Origin: Pseudomonas gessardii
GTDB taxonomy: Bacteria > Pseudomonadota > Gammaproteobacteria > Pseudomonadales > Pseudomonadaceae
Length of the DNA: 64,000 nucleotides
NCBI RefSeq assembly: GCF_001983165.1
Contig: NZ_MNPU01000007.1
Location: forward strand, 1-64,000
Reading direction: 5' to 3'
A model generated the notes under the pieces. The model saw only the letters and a list, made by a program, of their open reading frames with translations. It had not been told where the DNA came from and made no database searches. Shown piece by piece: positions 1-8,813 of the stretch. Numbering within the stretch: position 1 is the stretch's first letter; each line of letters begins with the position of its first letter. A program made the translations under genes and the position numbers.

Positions 1-153
1 TAACACCCAAGCAATTTGACTACTCGAAAGAGCATCAGATTGCGGTGTGTGAAGACGAAATGAACCGAAAGTTCGATACTCACAAAACACCGAAAGCTGT
101 CACATACCCAATTTGCTGAAGCGAGGCATTTGCCACGACTCAGTACCCGAATT
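1..153 (+). other. 23S-5S rRNA internal transcribed spacer
   Basis: The window opens just after the expected 3' end of a 23S rRNA gene. The sequence from the first base (TAACACCCAAGCAATTTG) is the characteristic Pseudomonas 23S-5S spacer as I remember it. It runs into the conserved GAATTTCTTGACGACC that begins 5S. No tRNA is seen in it. The 16S and 23S genes should lie immediately upstream of the window. Confidence 0.8.
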
Positions 154-269
154 TCTTGACGACCATAGAGCATTGGAACCACCTGATCCCATCCCGAACT
201 CAGCAGTGAAACGATGCATCGCCGATGGTAGTGTGGGGTTTCCCCATGTGAGAGTAGGTCATCGTCAAG
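154..269 (+). rRNA. rrf: 5S ribosomal RNA, copy 1
   Basis: About 116 nt with the canonical gammaproteobacterial 5S blocks: CTTGACGACC at the 5' end pairing with the GTCAAG at the 3' end, the internal GGAACCACCTGATCCCATC, and GAACTCAG followed by GTGAAACGATGCATCGCC. It follows the 23S spacer and precedes a strong intrinsic terminator. The exact ends are set by the 5'/3' pairing stem and may be off by one or two bases. An almost identical second copy lies 225 bp downstream. Confidence 0.95.
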
Positions 270-281
270 ATTAAATTCCAG

Positions 282-315
282 AACCCCTGTTTGCTAACGC
301 AGACAGGGGTTTTGT
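282..315 (+). terminator. Intrinsic terminator after 5S copy 1
   Basis: ACCCCTGT pairs with ACAGGGGT across a TTGCTAACGCAG loop and is followed by TTTTG. This GC-rich stem with a T tract would end most transcripts before the second 5S copy unless rRNA antitermination reads through it. Confidence 0.85.
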
Positions 316-378
316 TTATGTAGAAGTCCATGAATTTCACCGGACCGTTGCTCACGCAACGCTCTGGTACACAGAATT

Positions 379-494
379 TCTTGACGACCATAGAGCATTG
401 GAACCACCTGATCCCATCCCGAACTCAGCAGTGAAACGATGCATCGCCGATGGTAGTGTGGGGTTTCCCCATGTGAGAGTAGGTCATCGTCAAG
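379..494 (+). rRNA. rrf: 5S ribosomal RNA, copy 2
   Basis: A second complete 5S gene, apparently identical across its length to the first copy, including the closing stem CTTGACGA/TCGTCAAG. It is preceded by the same short upstream block (GAATTTCTTGACG) and followed by its own terminator. This looks like a tandem duplication of the distal end of the rRNA operon with a 225-bp repeat unit. Duplicated 5S genes in one rRNA operon are known in fluorescent pseudomonads. Confidence 0.95.
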
Positions 495-506
495 ATCAAA
501 TTCCGA

Positions 507-540
507 AACCCCCGTTTGCTAACGCAAGCGGGGGTTTTGT
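507..540 (+). terminator. Intrinsic terminator after 5S copy 2
   Basis: AACCCCCG pairs with CGGGGGTT around a short TTTGCTAACGCAAG loop and is followed by TTGT. It has the same layout as the terminator after copy 1 but a different stem sequence, so the stems have diverged in a compensatory way. Confidence 0.85.
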
Positions 541-758
541 CGTTTTGGGATCCTAAACGGCCTCTCCTGACCGCCTGTCGGTTTCCTACATAAAAAGAAG
601 ATGTATCCCACAAATTCCTAAGATTTATCCAACCTTGGCCGAAAGCCTGACGAGCCATGCGTGCACCGAAATAGAGCGGTCGTAGAGTCCGCCTATCCCG
701 TACATGGAATGTTGCATTCGGCACGCTCACCCCCTTTTGGCAAAAAGAAGTCGATGAA

Positions 759-2639
759 ATGAATCTCAAGTTCAGTCATAAAATTCTGTTGGCCGCGTCA
801 GGCGTCGTGGTTTTGGCCTTCGCGCTCTTCACGTTGTACAACGACTACCTGCAGCGCAATACCATCAGGCAAAACCTGCAGTCATCCATCCAGCAGTCGG
901 GTGACCTGACTGCCAGCAGCGTGCAGAACTGGCTCAGTGGCCGGGTGCTGGTCCTGGAAAACCTTGCGCAGAACGTTGCTCACCAAGGCAGCAATGCCGA
1001 CCTGCCCGGCCTGGTTGATCAACCGGCATTCACCTCGAACTTCCAGTTCACATACGTCGGTTCCACCAACGGCGTCTTCACCCAGCGCCCAGACGCGAAA
1101 ATGCCTGATGGCTACGATCCGCGTCAGCGCCCCTGGTACAAGCAGGCGGTCGCTGCCGATAAACCCATGCTGACGCCGCCTTATATGGCCGCCGTCGGTG
1201 GCTTGATCGTCACCATCGCGATGCCGGTCAAGAACAATGGTGAACTGCTGGGTGTAGTGGGTGGCGACTTGAGCCTGCAAACCCTGGTGAAGATCATCAA
1301 CTCGGTAGACTTCGGTGGCATTGGCCATGCATTTCTGGTCAGTGGCGACGGCCAGGTGATCGTCAGTCCTGATCAGGACCAGGTGATGAAAAACCTCAAG
1401 GACATCTATCCAGGCAGCAGCGTCCGTATTGAGAAGCTCAACCAGGATGTCGTTCTCAATGGCCAGGAGCGCATTCTGTCCTTTACCCCGATCAGCGACT
1501 TGCCTGGCGCAGATTGGTACATAGGCTTGTCAATCGACAAAGACAAAGCCTACGCCCCCCTGAGTAAATTCCGCACCTCCGCTTTGATCGCGATGTTCAT
1601 TGCCGTTACAGCGATTGCCGTGCTGCTGAGCCTGTTGATTCAGGTGCTGATGCGTCCGCTGACCACCATGGGCCGTGCGATGCAGGACATTGCCCAGGGC
1701 GAAGGCGATCTGACCCGCCGCCTGGTTGTGGAAAGCAAAGATGAATTTGGCGAGCTGGGTGGTGCGTTCAACCAGTTTGTCGAACGTATCCATGCCTCTA
1801 TCAGTGAAGTGTCTTCGGCGACGAGGCATGTGCACGACCTTTCCCAGCGCGTGATGGCATCGTCCAACGCCTCGATTATCGGCTCGGACGAGCAGAGCGC
1901 CCGTACCAACAGCGTGGCCGCGGCCATTAACGAGTTGGGTGCCGCCACCCAGGAAATCGCCCGTAATGCCGCTGACGCCTCGCAACACGCCAGTGGCGCC
2001 AGTGAGCAGGCCGATGATGGCCGCCAGGTCGTGGAGAAAACCATCCTGGCGATGTCCGAGTTGTCGCAGAAGATCAGCCTGTCCTGCACGCAGATCGAAA
2101 CCTTGAATGCCAGTACCGACAACATTGGCCACATTCTCGATGTGATCAAGGGCATCTCCCAGCAAACCAACCTGCTGGCCCTCAACGCCGCGATTGAAGC
2201 CGCCCGTGCCGGTGAAGCCGGCCGTGGTTTTGCCGTGGTGGCCGACGAAGTGCGCAACCTGGCTCACCGCACCCAGGAGTCGGCGGAGGAGATCCACAAG
2301 ATGATCACCTCGTTGCAGATCGGCTCACGCGAAGCGGTCACCACGATGAACGCCAGCCAGGTGTCCAGCGAGGAAAGCGTCGAGGTCGCCAACCAGGCCG
2401 GCGAGCGCCTGGTCAGCGTGACCCAGCGCATCGTCGAGATCGACGGCATGAACCAATCGGTAGCAGCTGCCACTGAGGAACAGACTGCCGTGGTGGAGAC
2501 GCTCAATGTTGATATCAACCAGATCAACCTGCTGAACCAGCAAGGTGTGGCCAACCTCAACGAGACCTTGAAAGACTGTGACGCACTGTCACAACAAGCC
2601 AATCGCCTGAAGCAACTGGTCGACAGTTTCAAGATCTGA
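759..2639 (+). CDS. Methyl-accepting chemotaxis protein with dCache sensor domain
   Basis: A 626-residue membrane chemoreceptor. It has TM1 at about residues 8-28, a periplasmic double-Cache domain (about 35-270), TM2 at about 273-297, HAMP at about 298-350, and the cytoplasmic signalling hairpin whose tip ([20 protein letters not shown]) lies at about 470-495. It would signal to CheA/CheW and the flagellar motor. The sensor domain carries most of the amino-acid-binding signature of the PctA/CtaA family: Y119, R124, W126, Y127, Y142 and D170. However, the residue matching the key PctA Asp146 is Ala144, so the ligand may not be a standard L-amino acid. No C-terminal CheR/CheB-tethering pentapeptide is seen. 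ATG 759 follows a purine-rich AAAAAGAAG stretch and is the natural start. A terminator follows the stop, so it is probably monocistronic. Confidence 0.93.
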   Translation: MNLKFSHKILLAASGVVVLAFALFTLYNDYLQRNTIRQNLQSSIQQSGDLTASSVQNWLSGRVLVLENLAQNVAHQGSNADLPGLVDQPAFTSNFQFTYVGSTNGVFTQRPDAKMPDGYDPRQRPWYKQAVAADKPMLTPPYMAAVGGLIVTIAMPVKNNGELLGVVGGDLSLQTLVKIINSVDFGGIGHAFLVSGDGQVIVSPDQDQVMKNLKDIYPGSSVRIEKLNQDVVLNGQERILSFTPISDLPGADWYIGLSIDKDKAYAPLSKFRTSALIAMFIAVTAIAVLLSLLIQVLMRPLTTMGRAMQDIAQGEGDLTRRLVVESKDEFGELGGAFNQFVERIHASISEVSSATRHVHDLSQRVMASSNASIIGSDEQSARTNSVAAAINELGAATQEIARNAADASQHASGASEQADDGRQVVEKTILAMSELSQKISLSCTQIETLNASTDNIGHILDVIKGISQQTNLLALNAAIEAARAGEAGRGFAVVADEVRNLAHRTQESAEEIHKMITSLQIGSREAVTTMNASQVSSEESVEVANQAGERLVSVTQRIVEIDGMNQSVAAATEEQTAVVETLNVDINQINLLNQQGVANLNETLKDCDALSQQANRLKQLVDSFKI

Positions 2640-2657
2640 TCACCCGGCGGTAAAGGT

Positions 2658-2691
2658 GGCGTAGTGCAGCCAGGCACTGCGCCATTTTTTT
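2658..2691 (+). terminator. Intrinsic terminator of the chemoreceptor gene
   Basis: GGCGTAGTGC and GCACTGCGCC pair (one G-U) across a six-base loop, followed by A and seven T. It lies between the converging chemoreceptor and mgoD genes and works on the plus strand; the opposite strand has no comparable T tract. Confidence 0.85.
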
Positions 2692-3152
2692 CAGCCCAGC
2701 AATCGGCGCACGTTTCCCAGTGCACGGTCGGCGAAATCCTGGATGAACTGTTCAAACCCCTCTTTATCGCTGGCCTCAAGAGGCTCGGCGATGATGGTCC
2801 AGGTGGCGCGCGCCTGGTGCTCCCCGAGCGACTCAACGCTCATCGCCGCCCACAGTCGGGCCACACCCAAGGTGTTATAGATCGTCGTCCAGGTCATGTG
2901 CATCGCCTGCGCATCGTGGCTGTTGAGCTGTTCCACGGCGATATTGCCATCGTGGAACCATTTCTTGCGCAGCGCTCCCACGCCGCTGCCGGTCATCGTG
3001 ATACGTGCCAGGGCAGGAATGAACACGTCAAAGCCCTCGAAGCGGCCCACGACCCTCCACAGTTCGATGGCGCTGCAGGCAATCACCACAGATGACACCA
3101 GAGGCCTGCCCAGGGGGTTTTTGATCAACGTATCGGGTTGCAGCTGTCTCAT
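2691..3152 (-). CDS. mgoD: Polyketide cyclase/dehydrase-like SRPBCC protein, MgoD/PvfD-type
   Basis: A 153-residue protein of the SRPBCC (Bet v1-like, polyketide cyclase) type: a single compact domain with no signal peptide. Start MRQLQPDT at 3152 is chosen over the longer open frame because AGGAAA lies just upstream and the longer version would overlap the NRPS gene. It is the last gene of a four-gene minus-strand operon, 22 bp after the NRPS stop. In the mangotoxin-regulating mgoBCAD and the virulence pvfABCD operons the last gene is exactly such a cyclase-like protein, and in the related ham cluster of Burkholderia HamE is similar. Its catalytic role is not settled. The assignment rests mainly on context plus fold-type similarity. 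Confidence 0.82.
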   Translation of the reverse strand: MRQLQPDTLIKNPLGRPLVSSVVIACSAIELWRVVGRFEGFDVFIPALARITMTGSGVGALRKKWFHDGNIAVEQLNSHDAQAMHMTWTTIYNTLGVARLWAAMSVESLGEHQARATWTIIAEPLEASDKEGFEQFIQDFADRALGNVRRLLG

Positions 3153-3174
3153 AAGTATTTCCTGATGGCGAAGG

Positions 3175-6100
3175 TCACAGAAAGCCGATGGCATTGAGGT
3201 ACTGGCACCCTCTGCGTAACAACGCGGGCTCTTTTTCGGGATACTGCACACCCATCTGCTCAACGCCATGGCGTGCGTTTTCGTGGCGAATCATTGAGAT
3301 ATCGCCAATGTCCTCTCCCAGCCCATTGAGGTAGAACCCGAGCACACCAAAAAGGGCATTCTCGCGATCCACTTCGCGCAGGTGGTGTTGCCAGTCCGCA
3401 ACGCTTACCAACTCGAATGCATGACCTGCCTGGCGAAATGACTCCACGTAGGTTTCCCACTTCAGGGGCTGCGGATTGTGCAGGTTGAAGACACTCCGCT
3501 CGGCAACGCAGTTGCCACTGTGAAAGGCAATGAAACGCGCGAGGAAATCCACCGGCATCAGGTCGAAGTTCAGTTCCAGGCGCGGCACCCGGCCCAATTG
3601 CAGCGATCCCTTGAGCATCAGCATCAGGCGGTTTTTGTGCGGTTGGCAGACGCCGTTGCGGCTATTGAAGCTGATGTTCCCGGGCCGGTAGATATTGATC
3701 CAGGCACCTTGTCCGGCGGCACGCCCCAAGAGACGCTCAGCCACCCATTTGGACAGGTTGTAGCCGTTCTTGATGTAGAGCGGTGGTGTGCTTGCCGCAG
3801 GCGCTTCAAGCACCTGCCCGTCGACCCCGACGCTGCTTGACGCGGAAAGGGTAGAGACGAAATTGAGCACCTTCTTGCAGTGGGTTTCGCACAGGCGCAG
3901 GCATTCAAGCACCGGCTCCACGTTGTCCTTGGCTAGCGATGCATAGTCCATGACGTGATTGACGTGGGCCGCACTGTGTACCAGCACCCCGTACTGGCGG
4001 GCGAGGTGCTCATAGACCTGCGCCTCCAGCCCCAGGCGAGGCTGGCGCAGGTCGGCGGCGTACACGCGTACCCGGCTCAGGTCCAGGTGTTCCAGGCGGT
4101 ATTCACACAAGGCTTCGGCAAACCGCGTGGCCGCCGATTGCCCTGGGTTTTCGCGAACCAGGCAGGCGACTTCTGTCGCCCCGGCCACCAGCAAGGCTTC
4201 GACGATATGTATCCCCAAAAAGCTGTTGGCGCCGGTCACGATAGCCTTGTGGCGATCACCGGCAAGCTCCCCTGGCAACAGGGCCATGTCCAGCGTGCGT
4301 AGCGCATCGCTCATCGCCCGCCCGCTGGGCGCCTCCCCCGGCGCGCTGTCGCCCATCAGTGCGGCGAGGGTCTGCACCGTCGGCGCTTCGATAAACCGGT
4401 TGAGGGGCAGGCTGCGCCCATACAACTCGCGAATCCGCAGGAGCATGGTTGAAAGCAGAATAGAGTGACCGCCGAGATGGAAAAAACTGTCGTCAGTCGA
4501 CATCTCGTTGACCGGTAACCCCAGCAGCTCACTCCACAGCTCAAGTAACTGCGTCTCCACTGGCGTTTGGGGCCGGCGCCGAGGGTTATCCGAGGCGGCG
4601 TGCACCGCCAGCGCCAGCAACGCCTGGCGGTCAACCTTGCCGTTGCTGCCGTACGGCAGGCTGGGTAATTCCTGGCACACAGTCGGCTGCATATAGTCCG
4701 GCAGCATTTGCCTGGCATGTTGCTTGAGCGCTGCCAGGGCTGTGCCCGAATAGCCGGGATCGGCGTTTGCCACGAACACCAGGACTCTTCGATCACGGTC
4801 AATCACCACCGCAACCTGGCGAAACAGCTGGCTGGTGCGCAAGCACTGCTCAATTTCCTGGGGCTCGACCCGGAACCCTCGGATCTTCACCTGCTGGTCC
4901 CGACGTCCAGCCAGTTCGATGCCCTGTTCAGTCCATTTGGCCATGTCACCTGTGCGATAGGCGCGCAAGGTCTGGCCATCGGGCAGTACCAGCGGCACAA
5001 AGCTTTCGGCAGTCTGCCGGGGCTGGTTCACGTAACCCAGGCTCACGCCGGGGCCGACGATATACAGTTCGCCCACAACCTGATCCTCGACCGGCTGGCG
5101 CTGCTCGTCGAGGATCAGCACCTGGCTGTTGGCGATGGGAGTCCCGAGGTTGAGATTGCTGTCGCCGGCCCGCATCCGATGGCTGCTGACCAGCACCGTG
5201 GCCTCCGTGGGGCCATACAGGTTGTGCAAGGCGCATTGCCCGGTCATTTGCTCGATGACATGGGGCTCGCAGGTGTCACCGCCGGTCAGCAGGTGCTCCA
5301 GGCCCAGCGGTCGGTCCAGCGGCAACAGGCTCAATAGCGCGGGCGGCAGAAAGGCGTGGCTGACGCGCCGTTGCTGGATCAACTCAACCAACTGGCGAGG
5401 GTCGCGGCGCTGTTCTTCACTAGGCACAATCAGGGTTGCGCCCTGGATCAGGGCCGGGAAGAGGTCGAGCAGCGAAGAGTCAAAACTCAAGGACGAAAAC
5501 TGCAGCACGCGGCTGCATTCACTGAGTTCGACATACTGGCTGTACCACGCAGAGAAATGAGCCAGGTTATGCTGGCTGAGCAACACGCCCTTGGGCTGGC
5601 CGGTGGTGCCCGAGGTGTAAAGCACCATGCTGGCGCTATCAGCCGAGGGCGAGGTGAGCGCCAAAGGCGAGCGGTCATCCAGGTGCTGGCTGTCTAAGTG
5701 GCTGACATCCACCGCCAGGAAATGCCCGCGCAATGGGTGCTGGCCGTCATCGAGCAACACTATGGCCCCGGCATTCTCCAGCATGGCCCGTTGGCGCGGC
5801 AGCGGGTGGCCCGGTTCCAGCGGCAGGTACACGGCGCCGCAGCCCAGGGTTGCGAGGATGCTCGCATACAGCCCGACAGACTTGCCCAGGCAGATACCGA
5901 CCACCGGCGTCTGCCCAGGCCCGAGCAACGGCTGTAGCACCTGCTGAACAGCCAGGCTGTGCCGCAGCAATTGTCGATAGCTCAGGGTGAGGCCGGCGAT
6001 CTCCAGGGCCGGCCTGTCGGCGTAGACCCGCAGGCTATGCTCCAACTGTTTGATCAACGGCGTCCGGGCTTTTTGCAGCAGGGCTGGCTCGTCGGTCCGG

Positions 6101-6564
6101 TTAAGGCGATGCAGGTAGGCCAGTCCCTCCAGGCCTTGCAAGCTTTGTTCTGGGCGGGGGGACGCGCTTGTGCGCTGTGTGAAGTGTCCAGGGTTGCGCG
6201 AGAAGCCGCTGACCTGCAGCGTGACCCACTCGACCAGGCGTGCCACGGCCTGGCGTCGCAGCTGTTGACCGTTGCCACTGGAGGGCGGTGGCACGTCCAG
6301 CACGGCCAGCAATTGCCGTACGCGGTCATAGCAGCGTATTTGCAGGGCTGGCAGGCCAGACTCACTCAAGGGGCCGATGGACAGGCGCAGGCTCATCACG
6401 GCCATGCCGGCCAGATCCTGTGCGCCGCTCTGGCTGCCGTCTTCAATCAGCAGGTCAATGGCCGCTGCCTGCGCGGCGAGGTCATGACCATAAGGCTTGA
6501 GGGCCTGGCGCAGCTCATGCAAGGCCGCACTGGTACCGACCAGCTTAATCCCAAGGCATCTCAT
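3175..6564 (-). CDS. mgoA: Nonribosomal peptide synthetase A-T-R, MgoA/PvfC-type
   Basis: A 1129-residue NRPS-like enzyme. After an N-terminal stretch of about 170 residues without recognised motifs come an adenylation domain (about 170-660; core motifs YTSGTTGQPKG, YGPTEAT, YRTGD, and NGKVDR with the A10 lysine), a carrier domain with LGGHS (phosphopantetheine Ser near 700), and a C-terminal thioester reductase domain with a Rossmann TGANSFLG near 773 and a YNLSK catalytic Tyr/Lys pair. There is no condensation or thioesterase domain. The product should be a reductively released amino-acid-derived aldehyde or alcohol. Reading the binding pocket by eye gives D-S-L-F-L-G-L-V-L-K, a hydrophobic pocket compatible with Leu or Val. 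The start at 6564 overlaps the previous stop as ATGA with GGGAG upstream. The domain order and neighbours match MgoA, PvfC and HamD. Confidence 0.93.
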   Translation of the reverse strand: MRCLGIKLVGTSAALHELRQALKPYGHDLAAQAAAIDLLIEDGSQSGAQDLAGMAVMSLRLSIGPLSESGLPALQIRCYDRVRQLLAVLDVPPPSSGNGQQLRRQAVARLVEWVTLQVSGFSRNPGHFTQRTSASPRPEQSLQGLEGLAYLHRLNRTDEPALLQKARTPLIKQLEHSLRVYADRPALEIAGLTLSYRQLLRHSLAVQQVLQPLLGPGQTPVVGICLGKSVGLYASILATLGCGAVYLPLEPGHPLPRQRAMLENAGAIVLLDDGQHPLRGHFLAVDVSHLDSQHLDDRSPLALTSPSADSASMVLYTSGTTGQPKGVLLSQHNLAHFSAWYSQYVELSECSRVLQFSSLSFDSSLLDLFPALIQGATLIVPSEEQRRDPRQLVELIQQRRVSHAFLPPALLSLLPLDRPLGLEHLLTGGDTCEPHVIEQMTGQCALHNLYGPTEATVLVSSHRMRAGDSNLNLGTPIANSQVLILDEQRQPVEDQVVGELYIVGPGVSLGYVNQPRQTAESFVPLVLPDGQTLRAYRTGDMAKWTEQGIELAGRRDQQVKIRGFRVEPQEIEQCLRTSQLFRQVAVVIDRDRRVLVFVANADPGYSGTALAALKQHARQMLPDYMQPTVCQELPSLPYGSNGKVDRQALLALAVHAASDNPRRRPQTPVETQLLELWSELLGLPVNEMSTDDSFFHLGGHSILLSTMLLRIRELYGRSLPLNRFIEAPTVQTLAALMGDSAPGEAPSGRAMSDALRTLDMALLPGELAGDRHKAIVTGANSFLGIHIVEALLVAGATEVACLVRENPGQSAATRFAEALCEYRLEHLDLSRVRVYAADLRQPRLGLEAQVYEHLARQYGVLVHSAAHVNHVMDYASLAKDNVEPVLECLRLCETHCKKVLNFVSTLSASSSVGVDGQVLEAPAASTPPLYIKNGYNLSKWVAERLLGRAAGQGAWINIYRPGNISFNSRNGVCQPHKNRLMLMLKGSLQLGRVPRLELNFDLMPVDFLARFIAFHSGNCVAERSVFNLHNPQPLKWETYVESFRQAGHAFELVSVADWQHHLREVDRENALFGVLGFYLNGLGEDIGDISMIRHENARHGVEQMGVQYPEKEPALLRRGCQYLNAIGFL

Positions 6565-7508
6565 GACTGGCTCCCGGAGGCGGGCAGATAAGCGCTCAGC
6601 GCCTGGGCGACACAAGGTGTTTGCAGCAGCCCGCTGCGGCGCAGGAACGCCATGATGTTGCTGATCAGCGGGTGCTGGCGGGTGATGGGGAAGGCCAGGG
6701 CGTTGACCTCGACCCGCAAGGCTTCGCGGGCGCTGGGGCTGATATCCAGATGTTCGATCAACCGCAGGTCGAAGTCTTTTTGCAGGTCATTGGTCAAATA
6801 GTGTTGCAGGAAGACCGGCAGGACCCGGGCGATACAGCGGTGGTCTTCTTCACTTGCTGTTTGCCAGTAGAGCCGTACCAGGGCGGTCCAGAAGTTGGCG
6901 TGGCGGCCCTCGTCAGCCAGATGGTCAGCCATCAACCCCCTGACCGACTGCTTGACGCTGTCGTCCTTGGCAAACGCCGCCACGTCATGGGTGACCGTGT
7001 TCTCGGCAATCGCCACGCAAATCAGCTCTACGGCATCCTGTAGATGTGTCGGCGCCTGCGCCAGGGCGGTGGGTATAGCGCGGCTCAACTCGATGGCCGC
7101 GGGCAGTTGTAGCGGCGCGATCCCGGTCTTTTCCTGTGTTTGCTGCATGAAGTCCAGGGCGACGAGGGCGTGGTAGTCCTCATCGACTACCACGGTCATG
7201 GCGTCGTAGCGGCAGGCCGCAGGGAAGGGGATTGAAAAACGGTTCTTGGCGATGTTCCGTGCGGTTTTATCGACGATCTCGGTTTCAAAGATCACCACGT
7301 CATTGATGAATTTGTAGAACGTCTGCACCAGGACAAAATCGCGCCACTGCGGGCAATGCTGGAGAAACCCCGCACTGAGTACCAACGGTTGGCGACACAG
7401 GGGGTAGATCAACTTGTCGTCATCTTCCAGCAGGCGTCGCGGGCGAGTGCGGATGGTCGCCTGATGCTCCCAGTCGGTCGCGAACGAGCGGTAGTCGGTA
7501 GCGTTCAC
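6561..7508 (-). CDS. mgoC: AurF-like diiron N-oxygenase, MgoC/PvfB-type
   Basis: A 315-residue protein of the AurF (p-aminobenzoate N-oxygenase) family, cytoplasmic and helical. Candidate diiron ligands are spread through it: FETEIVDK, VDEDYHALVALD, AENTVTHD and ADEGRHANFW, giving the Glu/ExxH-type pattern of this family. In the pvf, mgo and ham clusters this enzyme oxidises the nitrogen of a carrier-bound or free amino-acid product on the way to diazeniumdiolates or pyrazine N-oxides. The start is taken as GTG 7508, because it has a near-perfect AGGAGGT six bases upstream and overlaps the mgoB stop as GTGA. An ATG 39 bases upstream would give 328 residues but lies inside mgoB. It overlaps the NRPS start by four bases. 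Confidence 0.92.
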   Translation of the reverse strand: MNATDYRSFATDWEHQATIRTRPRRLLEDDDKLIYPLCRQPLVLSAGFLQHCPQWRDFVLVQTFYKFINDVVIFETEIVDKTARNIAKNRFSIPFPAACRYDAMTVVVDEDYHALVALDFMQQTQEKTGIAPLQLPAAIELSRAIPTALAQAPTHLQDAVELICVAIAENTVTHDVAAFAKDDSVKQSVRGLMADHLADEGRHANFWTALVRLYWQTASEEDHRCIARVLPVFLQHYLTNDLQKDFDLRLIEHLDISPSAREALRVEVNALAFPITRQHPLISNIMAFLRRSGLLQTPCVAQALSAYLPASGSQS

Positions 7509-8269
7509 AGGCCTACCTCCTGGCGTCCTGCGCGCAGGCCGTCCCACAAGGCAATGCGGCTCTCCACGGCGCTGAGGGCGGCTTTCCAGGCTTGTTCCCC
7601 GTGCAGCGGGCTGGCACCCGCCAACCGCCGGAGCAAGCGCTCTGCGGCCGGCTCATGGCCTTCGGCGTCCAGCTCGATGTGCCGCTGGAGGTAGTAACAC
7701 AAGCTGGGGGCTTGCCGGTGGGCGACATTGCAGCCCTCAAGGATGCGTTTGAACATCGCCGGGATGACACTTTCGCGGCCATGCAGGAAGGTCGCGGCCA
7801 CACAATGGGTGGGCGCGTTCAGGGCAACGTCCAGGGTATGCCGGACAAAGCGCTCTACCGCAGGATCAACCGGGATCTGTGCCAAGGCGCTGTCGACGCT
7901 TGCACCCTCTCGCTGCAACGCGATGAAGCGTTCGATGGGGGCGGTGCAGGCTCCCACCTCGCGCATGGCCTCCAGGTACAGTTCAAAGTGACTGCCGTGC
8001 CCGTCGCCCAGGCGCTGGTCTGATTCTTCGTCCAGGACAATTTCGTTGATCAGCCGGGCGGCCTGCGGGTCTGTCGGTGGCAGCCAGGGCAGGCGCACAC
8101 AGGTCAGGTCCTGTTGCAGGCGTTTGGTCAGTGTCATGAAGTCCCAGACGGCAAACACATGGTTTTGCATAAAGTGTTGCAGTTGAGGGAAAGAGTTGAT
8201 TTCCAGGAAAATCGGATGTTCATGTAGTTGTAGTTTTTTATGTCTAAGTAGTTCTTGGAGTTGAAACAT
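7505..8269 (-). CDS. mgoB: Haem-oxygenase-like DUF3050 protein, MgoB/PvfA-type
   Basis: A 254-residue all-helical protein resembling the DUF3050 / haem-oxygenase-like diiron oxidase superfamily. Possible metal ligands are LDEESD with DGHGSHFE around residues 95-110, and HIELDAEGHEP near 205, which matches the H-x-E-L-D-x-x-x-H style of haem-oxygenase-like oxidases. It heads the four-gene operon, and the family is the first gene of mgoBCAD and pvfABCD. Its exact reaction is not known to me; an oxidative step on the amino-acid nitrogen or N-N bond formation is inferred from the cluster product. MFQLQELL at 8269 is taken as the start because it fits the family N-terminus. The ribosome-binding site is weak, and a longer in-frame start at 8410 exists but looks unlike protein. 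Confidence 0.88.
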   Translation of the reverse strand: MFQLQELLRHKKLQLHEHPIFLEINSFPQLQHFMQNHVFAVWDFMTLTKRLQQDLTCVRLPWLPPTDPQAARLINEIVLDEESDQRLGDGHGSHFELYLEAMREVGACTAPIERFIALQREGASVDSALAQIPVDPAVERFVRHTLDVALNAPTHCVAATFLHGRESVIPAMFKRILEGCNVAHRQAPSLCYYLQRHIELDAEGHEPAAERLLRRLAGASPLHGEQAWKAALSAVESRIALWDGLRAGRQEVGL

Positions 8270-8813
8270 GGTCAATGCCCATAAGTCGTGATGTCGACTC
8301 AAATGAAAAGTGTGTGAAGCCAAGTGTGTGTTTCTGGTGAGTGCTTTGTTGCCTTGGCGCGGGGCTTTCTCGGTTGGCTTGGTTACCCGGCAAGCAACAA
8401 ATAGTGACAAAGCACCCAGGTCTTATTGGAAAGAGCGTCGTCCACAGCTGCGCCCAAGCCTGTGCCTGCGTTTTCGACTGAAGTGCCAAGACCAATTAAA
8501 GAATAATCACTTGGTTAAGTGTTCAAATAGCTTCTAAGTTTTATAAGGTTTTTTTACAGGAAGGGGAGTGCTGTAATTGAACTTACTGTTCTAAGTAGGA
8601 ACTTTCCTTGTTGTTTGCGAGTTTTAAGTGGGTGGACTTAACGGGCAGGGTTTGATCCGTTATTGCGTTTGCAACGCTGGACGTTTCTGCCGGTCAATGT
8701 CGAGTCTGTTGGCGCAACCGTCCAGGAAGGGGACGGCAGACATGGGCGGGCTTTGGACGTGGGTGGCGCTTGGTCCTCCAGGCCGCGCGCTTGGCGGCCA
8801 AAGCCGGAAGAAA
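8270..8813. promoter_or_regulatory. Intergenic leader/promoter region of the mgo operon
   Basis: 544 bp between the GntR gene and mgoB, both on the minus strand. No protein-coding frame in it has a recognisable product or good start. The half nearest mgoB (8280-8620) is visibly richer in A and T than the surrounding genes, as expected for a regulated promoter with a long leader. I could not fix a convincing -35/-10 pair or a terminator for the GntR gene. Confidence 0.45.
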
